Assembly (NCBI GenBank): GCA_910587765.1 | Contig: CAJUNR010000056.1 | Span: 1-15,369 of the forward strand | Reading direction: 5' to 3' | Length of the DNA: 15,369 nucleotides | Origin: an uncultured Lachnospiraceae bacterium | GTDB lineage: Bacteria; Bacillota; Clostridia; Lachnospirales; Lachnospiraceae | Part shown: in pieces, positions 7,829 to 14,355 of the stretch | How the letters are laid out: each line of letters opens with the position of its first letter | Position numbering within the stretch: position 1 is the stretch's first letter | Notes under the pieces: generated by a model | What the model was told of the DNA's origin: nothing | Seen by the model: only the letters and a program-made list of their open reading frames with translations | Database searches by the model: none | Made by a program: the position numbers and the translations under genes

Positions 7829-7845
7829 TTGTAGGATGTTATATG
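7829..7845. promoter_or_regulatory. Operator-like motif at the dctP promoter
   Basis: TTGTAGGATGTTATATG lies at the predicted transcription start (about 7842), where a bound repressor would block the polymerase. It is 14/17 identical to the motif at 3066-3082 in the same cluster and oriented the same way. The shared site suggests one local regulator, encoded outside the window. Confidence 0.45.
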
Positions 7846-7848
7846 TAC

Positions 7849-7877
7849 TATATATCATATCGCCAAAAGAAAGTCAA
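7849..7877 (-). promoter_or_regulatory. Promoter of the TRAP-transketolase cluster
   Basis: On the minus strand TTGACT (7877-7872) and TATATA (7854-7849) are exactly 17 bases apart, close to the sigma-A consensus. Transcription would start near 7842, leaving a leader of about 54 bases before dctP. No other convincing promoter was found between dctP and the transketolase genes. Confidence 0.7.
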
Positions 7878-8120
7878 TACTTTTTCTGATATTCAGCATT
7901 TTATATAAATCAGGGGGCTTGTTTTTGTGCAAAATGCCAGCGGATATCGGCTCTGTTTTCTTCTGTAGCCTCTCAGGTCCACGTATCCCGATAAATACCG
8001 GAGACAATCGCAGAGAAGAAAGCGTATCCGTTATGCCGGATGCAACTATACATCTGGAATTTTGATAGATCTAAAAAAGATGGAAGAGGTTCAGGAAACT
8101 ACAAAGATTGGATAAGATCA

Positions 8121-8164
8121 GGCCGCCACCGGGCATACTAACCTTGCGGCGGTCATATTTTTTT
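8121..8164 (+). terminator. Rho-independent terminator with no clear gene before it
   Basis: GGCCGCC (8121-8127) pairs with GGCGGTC (8148-8154), 7 bp including one G-U, followed by ATATTTTTTT. It is oriented to end a plus-strand transcript, but no plus-strand gene is visible between 7,880 and here. It may mark a lost gene or a small RNA. Confidence 0.55.
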
Positions 8165-8325
8165 CATAAAAGGTACAGAAAATGTACAAAATACAGACTC
8201 CCGCAAAATTCCGCACCTAAAAATCCCCCGTTCCAAAGGGATTTCACACTTTTTTCACAAAAAAATAGCACTCACCTCTTGATAATATTACATTGGTTTT
8301 GTCCTGTATCGTCATATATTGAAAA

Positions 8326-8362
8326 CACGGAGAAATGCAGGAATTTCCTTGTTTTCTCCGTG
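8326..8362 (-). terminator. Probable terminator of the repressor gene
   Basis: CACGGAGAAA (8326-8335) and TTTCTCCGTG (8353-8362) form a 10-bp stem; the inner sequence has a further AGGAA/TTCCT self-complement. On the minus strand TTTTC follows the stem directly, about 60 bases after the repressor stop. On the plus strand a TTTTTT run follows after a few bases, so it may act in both directions. Confidence 0.6.
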
Positions 8363-8399
8363 AAACTTATTTTTTCAGATATCGTCCTGTATTTTTGAA

Positions 8400-8422
8400 A
8401 TGGCACAGAAAATGGCACAGAA
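8400..8422. repeat. Tandem 12-base repeat next to the repressor gene
   Basis: ATGGCACAGAAA (8400-8411) is followed directly by ATGGCACAGAA (8412-8422), ending beside the repressor stop codon. Short tandem direct repeats of this kind occur as arm-type binding sites for phage tyrosine integrases, so it may be part of an attachment site (inference). No second copy was found in the window. Confidence 0.4.
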
Positions 8423-8423
8423 T

Positions 8424-9071
8424 CTATTCGTTTTCACTATCTTGCATGTCTCCTATATATTTGTATCGCGTAACATCGTCAAATTCACGTTCTATTCTGG
8501 ATTTAATTAAAAATTCTATGTCTTTATATATACGCTCTATTTCATTTGATGTAATGTGAATTGTCCGTCCATGTTGATCTGAAATTGTCATGTCATATTC
8601 CGGCATTACAGCTAAAGATTTTTGGGCAAAGTCTACTTTTTTCTGTATTGTTTCACACGAATCATCAGAGCTGATATATATTTTTTTGTATTTTATTTGT
8701 GAAGCATATTCTTGTACATATCCCATACTTTTAACTATATTTTTAATCAATCTATATCGGTCAAATTCAAGATTGCTTCTTTCCCTATACATTTCAGATT
8801 CTGTTTTATATTCACTATATCCAAGTAGATAGTTTTCACTAACTCTCAAAACTTTGGATATTAACTTAGCATATTCGATAGATAAAGAGCGTTCACCACG
8901 TTCTACAGCAGATAGATGTTTATCGTTTCGGATTTTTCCGTTATTTTCGGGAAGTTTTTCTATTTCTTCTATAAGTTTTGCTTGTGTGTATCCGCACTTT
9001 TCTCTGCATTCCTTTACCCTTTTTCCGCAAAGTAACATTTTGTCATCTTTATGCGTTACTTTTTGTTTCAT
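8424..9071 (-). CDS. Phage repressor-type XRE (HTH_3) transcriptional regulator
   Basis: A 215-residue protein with an N-terminal Cro/CI-type helix-turn-helix (about 15-85): CGKRVKECREKCGYTQAKL, then LSAVERGERSLSIEYAKLI and the typical end SENYLLGY (78-85). The C-terminal 130 residues are charged and show no recognisable S24 peptidase Ser/Lys pair, so control by self-cleavage is not supported. Start 9071 has AGGGAG just upstream; the frame extends to 9116 but that region holds operators, and M12 is a weaker alternative. It is transcribed away from the phage genes, and GTAAC half-sites lie in and beside its start, suggesting it represses its own and the rightward promoter. Base composition is clearly more AT-rich than the host genes. 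Confidence 0.85.
   Translation of the reverse strand: MKQKVTHKDDKMLLCGKRVKECREKCGYTQAKLIEEIEKLPENNGKIRNDKHLSAVERGERSLSIEYAKLISKVLRVSENYLLGYSEYKTESEMYRERSNLEFDRYRLIKNIVKSMGYVQEYASQIKYKKIYISSDDSCETIQKKVDFAQKSLAVMPEYDMTISDQHGRTIHITSNEIERIYKDIEFLIKSRIEREFDDVTRYKYIGDMQDSENE
9031..9060. promoter_or_regulatory. Intragenic GTAAC half-site pair (possible operator)
   Basis: AGTAAC (9031-9036) and GTTACT (9055-9060) form an inverted pair 18 bases apart inside the first codons of the repressor gene. They share the core of the two intergenic half-sites (9096, 9137), giving four similar half-sites within 115 bases. A bound repressor here could form a roadblock to its own transcription (inference). Confidence 0.4.
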
Positions 9072-9095
9072 TTTAGCTCCCTTTCTGTTTGAGAA

Positions 9096-9155
9096 GTAAC
9101 ATAAAAAAGTATCCAAGATGTGTATTTATATAAACATTTATGTTACCATTATACT
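9096..9155. promoter_or_regulatory. Early control region: inverted operator pair and rightward promoter
   Basis: GTAACATAAA (9096-9105) has a perfect inverse copy TTTATGTTAC (9137-9146), with 31 bases between. The right half-site lies directly upstream of TATACT (9150-9155), the likely -10 box of the rightward early promoter; no good -35 is seen. The left half-site lies 24 bases upstream of the repressor start. This is the usual place for the lysogeny switch of a temperate phage. Confidence 0.6.
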
Positions 9156-9194
9156 ACAAAATACATAGAAACACAAGACGAAAGGAGAAAAATA

Positions 9195-9383
9195 ATGAAT
9201 GGTTTAAAAACCACTGGTGCACAAGATTTGGTCAGGGACAAGGAAGGTGCTTCTCGCGCCAGTATGAGCATCGGAACATTCCGGCGGCTGGCAGAGGAAT
9301 TTGATGCGGTTTACCGCATTGGAAGAACAAGGCTCACTGACTGGGAGAAATTCAGAAAGGGTCTTGAGGCTTACAGAGGATGA
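9195..9383 (+). CDS. Small phage DNA-binding protein (excisionase / DUF6462-like)
   Basis: A 62-residue basic protein, first of the rightward early genes. The stretch from SMSIGTFRRLAEEFDAVYRI (23-42) to a final LTDWEKFRKGLEAY resembles the small winged-helix excisionase-like proteins of clostridial mobile elements, in which a helix reading MSxxTFxxLAxE precedes a wing that ends in a tyrosine-rich tail. Start 9195 is set by AAGGAG at 9182-9187; the frame continues upstream into the operator region, which is rejected. It could help excision, or act as a Cro-like regulator; with no integrase in view, the role is open. It ends one base before the next start. Confidence 0.6.
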   Translation: MNGLKTTGAQDLVRDKEGASRASMSIGTFRRLAEEFDAVYRIGRTRLTDWEKFRKGLEAYRG

Positions 9384-9384
9384 T

Positions 9385-9804
9385 ATGCAAAATACATTAG
9401 ACGACTGTAACAAAAGATTCCCTCTCAAACGCTGCAACGTTCAAGAGGGGCGGAACATAGCCGAAGCCATGCACATCACAAAAATATTTTATCATGTCTT
9501 TGGCGGAAAGGACAGAAAAATGATTGAAGATTTTTTGCTGGTGGGAAAAAAGAACGCCATATCGTCACAGCGTCTCGCTGATCTGGCAGGCTGTAAAAGC
9601 ATCCGGGAACTTCAGCAGGTGATCGCAGAAGAGCGCGCCGCAGGAGCGGTGATCCTGTCCACGTGTCAAGATGGGGGCGGATATTTTCTCCCTCAAAATG
9701 CAGCAGAGGTCAGGGAGTTTATAACGACGCTAGAGAGTAGAGGAAAAAACACTTTGCTCGCTTTAAAATCTGCGCGGACTTATTTGAGTCGGAACGGAGG
9801 ATAA
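9385..9804 (+). CDS. Phage winged-helix-type protein of the replication region
   Basis: A 139-residue protein. The middle part, KKNAISSQRLADLAGC (54-69), then RELQQVIAEERAAGAVILST and GGGYFLP, looks like the winged-helix fold found in small proteins of clostridial phage replication modules: recognition of a short helix pair, then a beta wing. The tail TTLESRGKNTLLALKSARTYL is helical. Start 9385 follows the previous stop (9381-9383) by one base and uses AGAGGA (9375-9380); an alternative ATG at 9301 lies inside the previous gene. It probably binds DNA and may regulate replication or early genes. No enzymatic motif is visible. Confidence 0.55.
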   Translation: MQNTLDDCNKRFPLKRCNVQEGRNIAEAMHITKIFYHVFGGKDRKMIEDFLLVGKKNAISSQRLADLAGCKSIRELQQVIAEERAAGAVILSTCQDGGGYFLPQNAAEVREFITTLESRGKNTLLALKSARTYLSRNGG

Positions 9805-9806
9805 AA

Positions 9807-10655
9807 ATGGCCATCTATCGTAACGTGCAACTCAGTTTTTGGACCGATAGCAAAGTCGAGGACGATTTTACACCCGAAGATAAATACTTTTACCTGTACC
9901 TGATAACCAACCCGCAAACGAACATCTGCGGATGTTATCAGATCAGTTATGCCCAGGTCACTAACCAGACTGGGTACAACAAAGACACGGTCAATCGTCT
10001 TATCGAGCGTTTTGAGAACGTCCATAAGGTGATCCGCTTCTGCAGAGAAACAAAGGAAATCTTGTTGCTGAACTGGTATAAGTACAATTGGAGCAAGTCA
10101 GAGAAAACGCTTGCAGGCGTTGAAAATGTTGCGAAACACATCAAAACGCCTGAATTTAAAGAGTATGTGTTCTATGTGATCGACTGCATCAGAAACGATA
10201 AATCTGTCGCTTTAGAGGATACCCCTGTTATGGGGCATGGATGCCCCATACAAGCATCTGTTTCTGATTCTGTTCCTGATTCTGATTCTGTATCTGTTTC
10301 TGGTACTGATATGCCAGAGGGAGGTCAGGTAAAAGGTCAGAGGCGTGAACGTACAGCACAGGTACTTGAAAGGCTTCTGGAAGAGATCAATATATCCGAA
10401 TACCTGATGGAATATGTCAACGACTGGCTGGCATACAAAAAAGAGCGGAATTTTACATACAAAGAGACCGGGCTTAAGAATCTGCTGAAATCCGTACAGG
10501 AGAAATCCCACCAGTATGGTGACGAATATGTATCTACATGTATACAGGACAGCATTGCAAGCGGATATCAGGGCATAACCTACAAACCGAAAGGAGGAAA
10601 TTCAGGCAGGAATGGACAGGACGGTGAATGGGTGGAAAGGTGGAAAAACGCATGA
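9807..10655 (+). CDS. Phage replication initiation protein (replisome-organizer type)
   Basis: A 282-residue protein with the architecture of Firmicute phage replication initiators. The N-terminal domain (about 1-110) opens with IYRNVQLSFWTDSKVEDDFT and has the typical KYFYLYLITNPQTNICGCY block, a winged-helix DNA-binding domain. A flexible linker (about 140-175) is made of Ser/Asp/Val repeats (SVSDSVPDSDSVSVSG). The C-terminal domain (about 180-270) carries WLAYKKERNFTYKETGLKNL and ends ASGYQGITYKP, the common DnaD-like tail that contacts helicase or DNA. GGAGG (9796-9800) lies at the end of the previous gene. The stop overlaps the start of the loader gene by four bases (ATGA), so the two are coupled. 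The linker DNA contains a hairpin and a hexamer repeat, annotated separately. Confidence 0.8.
   Translation: MAIYRNVQLSFWTDSKVEDDFTPEDKYFYLYLITNPQTNICGCYQISYAQVTNQTGYNKDTVNRLIERFENVHKVIRFCRETKEILLLNWYKYNWSKSEKTLAGVENVAKHIKTPEFKEYVFYVIDCIRNDKSVALEDTPVMGHGCPIQASVSDSVPDSDSVSVSGTDMPEGGQVKGQRRERTAQVLERLLEEINISEYLMEYVNDWLAYKKERNFTYKETGLKNLLKSVQEKSHQYGDEYVSTCIQDSIASGYQGITYKPKGGNSGRNGQDGEWVERWKNA
10229..10250 (+). repeat. Strong hairpin inside the replication gene
   Basis: TATGGGGCA (10229-10237) and TGCCCCATA (10242-10250) form a perfect 9-bp stem with a four-base loop. ACCCC at 10221-10225 could pair instead with the GGGG at 10232-10235, so two exclusive RNA folds are possible. It encodes the VMGHGCPI segment at the domain linker. 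Confidence 0.6.
10257..10310 (+). repeat. Tandem TCTGNT hexamer repeat in the linker
   Basis: Nine consecutive hexamers of the TCTGAT/TCTGTT type encode alternating Ser with Asp or Val. Because the unit is two codons, gain or loss of units would change linker length without breaking the frame. Confidence 0.7.
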
Positions 10656-11188
10656 GCAGAGACGAAACAAAGCAGATTCTTATGAGGATTCAGTCCACGT
10701 TCCCGAACTGGAAACCACAGTCTGATTTGCGGTTCGTGATAGAAACATGGAATGAATATCTGTCCGATTATGATTATGAGCAGGTCAAGGCGGCGCTTAA
10801 AGCCTTTGTTATGACTGATTCTTCCGGTTTTGCTCCATCGGTCGGTCAACTCATTGAGATATTGGACAGGTTGGGGAATGTCGGTGATCTTAGCGAGATG
10901 GAGGCATGGTCACTGGTATCAAAGGCACTCCGCCGGAGTTTATATTATGCTGATGAGGAATACACCAAACTTCCAGAAGCAGTACAGAAAGCGGTTGGCA
11001 GTTCTCATGACCTGTATAATTGGGCAACGACAGACATGAAAACTGTTGAGAATGTTATTGCATCCAATTTTATGCGGACGTATCGGCAGGAACTGGCCAG
11101 AGTGAGGGAACTGCGGAAAATCCCCGCCAATGTCCGGGCATTGTTGGAAAACTGCGGAAATAAGCCGCTTTTAGAAAGTCAAGGGTAA
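10652..11188 (+). CDS. Phage helicase loader-type protein (G40P loader family)
   Basis: A 178-residue cytoplasmic protein resembling the phage SPP1 gp39 family that loads or inhibits the G40P replicative helicase. The N-terminal part, SRDETKQILMRIQSTFPNW with NEYLSDYDYEQVKAALKAFV, is the typical helical region; SGFAPSVGQLIEI (57-69) is a strong family block. The C-terminal half is helical (TVENVIASNFMRTYRQEL) and probably binds helicase. Start 10652 overlaps the previous stop as ATGA, with AAGGTGG 8 bases upstream; an in-frame ATG at 10628 is less well placed. No helicase gene follows in the window, so it probably recruits the host DnaC/DnaB-type helicase. After the stop lies a 97-base stretch with no clear gene. 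Confidence 0.75.
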   Translation: MSRDETKQILMRIQSTFPNWKPQSDLRFVIETWNEYLSDYDYEQVKAALKAFVMTDSSGFAPSVGQLIEILDRLGNVGDLSEMEAWSLVSKALRRSLYYADEEYTKLPEAVQKAVGSSHDLYNWATTDMKTVENVIASNFMRTYRQELARVRELRKIPANVRALLENCGNKPLLESQG

Positions 11189-11285
11189 GTCACCTGCTGC
11201 CGATTGAGAGAGTGGAGCCCCCGATATGCGCCACCACCATTACAGGGCAGACAGGTTAAAATAATCTTAACAGAAACAGAAGGGG

Positions 11286-11396
11286 GTGAAACAGACGATT
11301 ACAAACATTTTATTGCTTATACTGGCATGTGAGGCATTCTGCATTTTATGTGTCCTGTCAGCAATCCACGAAAAGATCAGGAAGGAGGCTGGCTGA
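11286..11396 (+). CDS. Putative 36-residue single-pass membrane microprotein
   Basis: From GTG at 11286 the frame encodes 36 residues: a short polar start (MKQTITN), one hydrophobic segment rich in Leu, Ile and Cys (about 8-27, with C15, C19 and C22), then a charged tail HEKIRKEAG. No ATG exists in this frame. An AAGGGGGTG ribosome-site match (11280-11288) overlaps the GTG; its spacing fits better a start at ATT 11298, 9 bases further on, giving 32 residues. Either way the start is non-canonical or decayed. The stop is four bases before the tape measure start, and the AAGGAGG for that gene lies inside this frame, so translation may be coupled. Small phage membrane proteins of this shape are common, but the function is unknown. 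Codon content is protein-like. Confidence 0.45.
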   Translation: MKQTITNILLLILACEAFCILCVLSAIHEKIRKEAG

Positions 11397-11400
11397 TTCT

Positions 11401-14343
11401 ATGGCGGTTTATGACGGTTCGATCAGAATCAATACGAAAATCAGCATCAAAAGCGCAGAAGTACAGCTTTCTGCTCTTGAAAACCGCATGATCAAAACTG
11501 CTGATACAGTGGCCAGTCTGCGGGCAAAGATGGATACTCTGAAAGGAACGCAGGTCCCGACGGAACAGTATGCACAGTTGCAGGCAAATCTGGAAAAAGC
11601 GACTCAGAAGATGGAAATGCTGCGGGCGACGCAGGAGACGCTGAAAGGTTCCGGGAAAATGTTTTCAACAGATTGGAAAGCATTGTCAGAGCAAGCTTCT
11701 GAAGCGGCACAAAATATCAGAAGCATAAAAGCAGAAATGACCGCATTGGAAAACTCAGGGCAGGCAATGAAAAACGGAGTTCCCACAGAAGAATATGCAC
11801 AGCTACAGCGACATCTGGAAACATGGAGGAATATAGCAAAAAATGTAAAAACAGAACAGGATAAGATGCGGGAATCCGGAAGAATGTTCACGGCAGAATG
11901 GAATAATTCCGCAAAAAAAATACGAGAAGTAAGGACGCAGATCGGCGCTATCCAGCTTGTCATGCAGCAAATGGAGCGTACAGGACGAGCGACTGTAGCA
12001 GGAGAACAGACACAGGAATATGCAAGGCTTGCGGCGCAACTCCGGGAAGCGGAAAGCGAAATGCAGAGAATGAGCCAGCAGCACAACCGTCTGAACCGGA
12101 TTGTCAGAAAAGGCTCTTCTGTTTTTAAAAGATTTGCGGATGCTGCAAAAAAAGCATTTTCGGACACAAATAAAAGCGCAAAGAAGTCGCAGGGATTTAT
12201 CGAGAAGTTTTTCCGCCGGGTGAAGGGACTGGCGGAAAGAGTGTTTATCTTTTCTTTCGTGACCAGATTCTTCCGCGGGATAGTAAACGGGGCAAAAGAA
12301 GGGTTTTCAAATTTCTCGAAATATAGTGACAGTTTCAAAAGCTCCGTCGAAAGCCTCAAATCAAGTCTTTCAAATCTGGGAAACTCTTTCGCATCTGCGT
12401 TTGCGCCTCTGGTGGAAATTGCGATCCCGTACATAGTGAAGCTGATCGACTACATAAGTATGCTTCTTGGTCTGGTGGCACAGTTCACCGCCGCAATCAC
12501 CGGGCAGAAAACCTATGCAAAAGCAGTCAAGCAGACGGCCGGAGCCATGAAAGAGGCCGGGAAGGCCGCGCAGGGGTATCTAAGCCCGCTTGACGAGATC
12601 AATAAATTCCAGAAGAACGACTCAGGAGGGTCAGGTGCAGGCGGTGCCGGCGGGGTGTTTGAGCAGGTACCCATATCCGAAGAAATACAGAGTATGGCGG
12701 AGAAGTTTAAAAATGTTATGGCTGATTTCTTCCGTCCATTAAAAGAGGCGTGGGACAGGCAGGGCAAGTTTGTCATGGAATCATGGAAATATGCGCTTTC
12801 AGAGGTCTGGAACCTTGTAAAAGATATTGGGCGCGATTTTCTGACTGTGTGGAATCAGGAAAAGACTATACAGATGTTTGAGAATATCCTCCGCATTGTC
12901 GGGGATATCGGCCTCGTTGTCGGGAATCTGGCCGCAGGTTTGGACGAAGCATGGAACAAAAACCAGATCGGACTTCAAATTCTTGAAAATATTCGCAATA
13001 TTTTTGCGGATATTATAGGGCATATCAGAAATGCAGCAGACGAGACCGTGATATGGAGCGAGAATCTGGACTTTTACCCGCTCCTCGAATCCATAAACAA
13101 TCTTCTTGCGTCGCTGGAACCTCTGGCGGATAAGGTGGGAGCCGGTTTGGAATGGTTCTGGATGAATGTGCTTTTGCCGATTGCCGGATGGACGATACAG
13201 GATGCAGTTCCGACGTTTTTAAATATGCTTTCATCTGCGGTGGATGCGCTTGATTCTGTTTTAGATGCATTTCAGCCAATGGGACAATGGCTGTGGGATG
13301 AGTTTTTGCAACCGGTTGGTGAATGGGCAGGGGAAACCATTATATCAGCGCTGGAAACCATAACCGGACTGCTTGATAAATTTGGCGATTGGGTATCGAA
13401 ACACCAAAAAACAGTCGAGAATTTTGCAATCATCATTGGCTCTTTTGCCGCAGCGTGGACGCTGGTAAATACTGCGGTTGGAATATGGAATGGAATAGCC
13501 GTAGTTGCTGCTGCTGTAACTGGACTTTTAGGTGCAGCAATCGCATTCCTCACAAGTCCGATAGGGATTGCCATGTTAGCAATCGCGGCGATTATTGCGA
13601 TAGGGGTTTTGCTGTACAAAAACTGGGATACCGTAAAAAAGAAAGCCGGAGAGCTCAAAGATGCAGTAGTTAAAAAGTGGAACGAGATGTCTTCCAAAGT
13701 TTCAGGATTTGTAAATACCATAAAGAGTAAAGTTGATATCCTGAAAGAAAAATTCAACAGCCTGTCATCGAACGTAAAAACAGTCTTCGACAGCGTCAGG
13801 CAGAAGATTTCCGGCGTAGTGGATACTGTGGTCGGAAAAGTGGAAAAATTCATCAGCGCCATAAAAGACGCGATCAAAGCGGTGAAGGATTTCTTTGCCA
13901 GCGGATTCGAGAAAATAGGCGACGCAGCTTCCGGCCTGTTCGGCGGCGGTTCTGCCGGCGCGAGGGCGGCTTCCTTCTCTCTGAACTACGGTCCGGCGCT
14001 TTCTTCTCCGATTCCTCAGGCGTTTGCATCCCTTGCCAGTAAAGAGTTCCCCGGATATGCCACCGGCACAGTTATTCCACGGACGATGCAGAAACATCTG
14101 GCATGGCTTGGCGACAACAACCGGGAGACAGAGGTTGTGTCGCCGGTATCTACACTCAAACAGGCGAACAGAGAATCGCTTCTGGAGGTACTCTCAGAGC
14201 TGGGGTTAACCGGCAGCAATAGAAATGACCAGACAATTATCATTAAACAGTATCTTGACGGAAAACAGTTGACAGAGTCTGTAATCCGTAACGGAAAAGT
14301 AATGCAGATGGCCGGCGGTAGAAATCCGTTTGCGCTGGAATAG
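11401..14343 (+). CDS. Phage tail tape measure protein
   Basis: A 980-residue tape measure protein, which sets tail length during assembly and is injected with the DNA. The N-terminus MAVYDGSIRINTKISIKS looks complete. Residues 20-230 are helical/coiled-coil and contain three related repeats marked by PTEQYAQL (53), PTEEYAQL (128) and TQEYARL (204), about 75 residues apart. A Gly/Ser-rich hinge lies at 408-419. A long hydrophobic stretch (about 674-737), typical of tape measure proteins, is followed by helices and by the C-terminal signature GYATGTVIPR with TEVVSPVSTL (about 885-920). The ending, YLDGKQLTESVIRNGK, is also typical. Start 11401 has AAGGAGG at 11382-11388 (12-base spacing); the upstream extension to 11329 is out of character. 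By the rough ruler rule of 1.5 angstrom per residue, the tail would be near 145 nm. No tail chaperone or tube genes precede it, which is unusual. Confidence 0.9.
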   Translation: MAVYDGSIRINTKISIKSAEVQLSALENRMIKTADTVASLRAKMDTLKGTQVPTEQYAQLQANLEKATQKMEMLRATQETLKGSGKMFSTDWKALSEQASEAAQNIRSIKAEMTALENSGQAMKNGVPTEEYAQLQRHLETWRNIAKNVKTEQDKMRESGRMFTAEWNNSAKKIREVRTQIGAIQLVMQQMERTGRATVAGEQTQEYARLAAQLREAESEMQRMSQQHNRLNRIVRKGSSVFKRFADAAKKAFSDTNKSAKKSQGFIEKFFRRVKGLAERVFIFSFVTRFFRGIVNGAKEGFSNFSKYSDSFKSSVESLKSSLSNLGNSFASAFAPLVEIAIPYIVKLIDYISMLLGLVAQFTAAITGQKTYAKAVKQTAGAMKEAGKAAQGYLSPLDEINKFQKNDSGGSGAGGAGGVFEQVPISEEIQSMAEKFKNVMADFFRPLKEAWDRQGKFVMESWKYALSEVWNLVKDIGRDFLTVWNQEKTIQMFENILRIVGDIGLVVGNLAAGLDEAWNKNQIGLQILENIRNIFADIIGHIRNAADETVIWSENLDFYPLLESINNLLASLEPLADKVGAGLEWFWMNVLLPIAGWTIQDAVPTFLNMLSSAVDALDSVLDAFQPMGQWLWDEFLQPVGEWAGETIISALETITGLLDKFGDWVSKHQKTVENFAIIIGSFAAAWTLVNTAVGIWNGIAVVAAAVTGLLGAAIAFLTSPIGIAMLAIAAIIAIGVLLYKNWDTVKKKAGELKDAVVKKWNEMSSKVSGFVNTIKSKVDILKEKFNSLSSNVKTVFDSVRQKISGVVDTVVGKVEKFISAIKDAIKAVKDFFASGFEKIGDAASGLFGGGSAGARAASFSLNYGPALSSPIPQAFASLASKEFPGYATGTVIPRTMQKHLAWLGDNNRETEVVSPVSTLKQANRESLLEVLSELGLTGSNRNDQTIIIKQYLDGKQLTESVIRNGKVMQMAGGRNPFALE

Positions 14344-14355
14344 AAAGGAGAAGAA

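Larger units (their letters stand above)
7862..8423. other. Long intergenic junction without a convincing gene
   Basis: This 560-base stretch lies between the host operon promoter and the phage repressor. No open frame here has a good ribosome site or recognisable product. A 33-codon frame (8040-8141) runs into a terminator stem and may be a gene remnant or chance. A palindrome GTACA-5-TGTAC sits at 8173-8187. GTCCTGTAT occurs twice (8301-8309, 8384-8392). Base composition turns strongly AT-rich after about 8,160, so the edge of the phage element probably lies inside this stretch. No tRNA is visible. Confidence 0.6.

Noticed and set aside
8040..8141. A 33-codon frame as a possible small gene
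   Set aside because: No ribosome site precedes it and its end overlaps the terminator stem; kept only as a possible remnant.
8108..8398. A 96-codon plus-strand frame in the junction
   Set aside because: It starts at TTG without a ribosome site, runs through two terminator stems and is low in complexity.
11604..12434. A 276-codon minus-strand open frame inside the tape measure gene
   Set aside because: It is antisense to a clear coiled-coil coding region; Cys/Ser/Phe-rich composition is the expected mirror of Lys/Ala/Glu codons.
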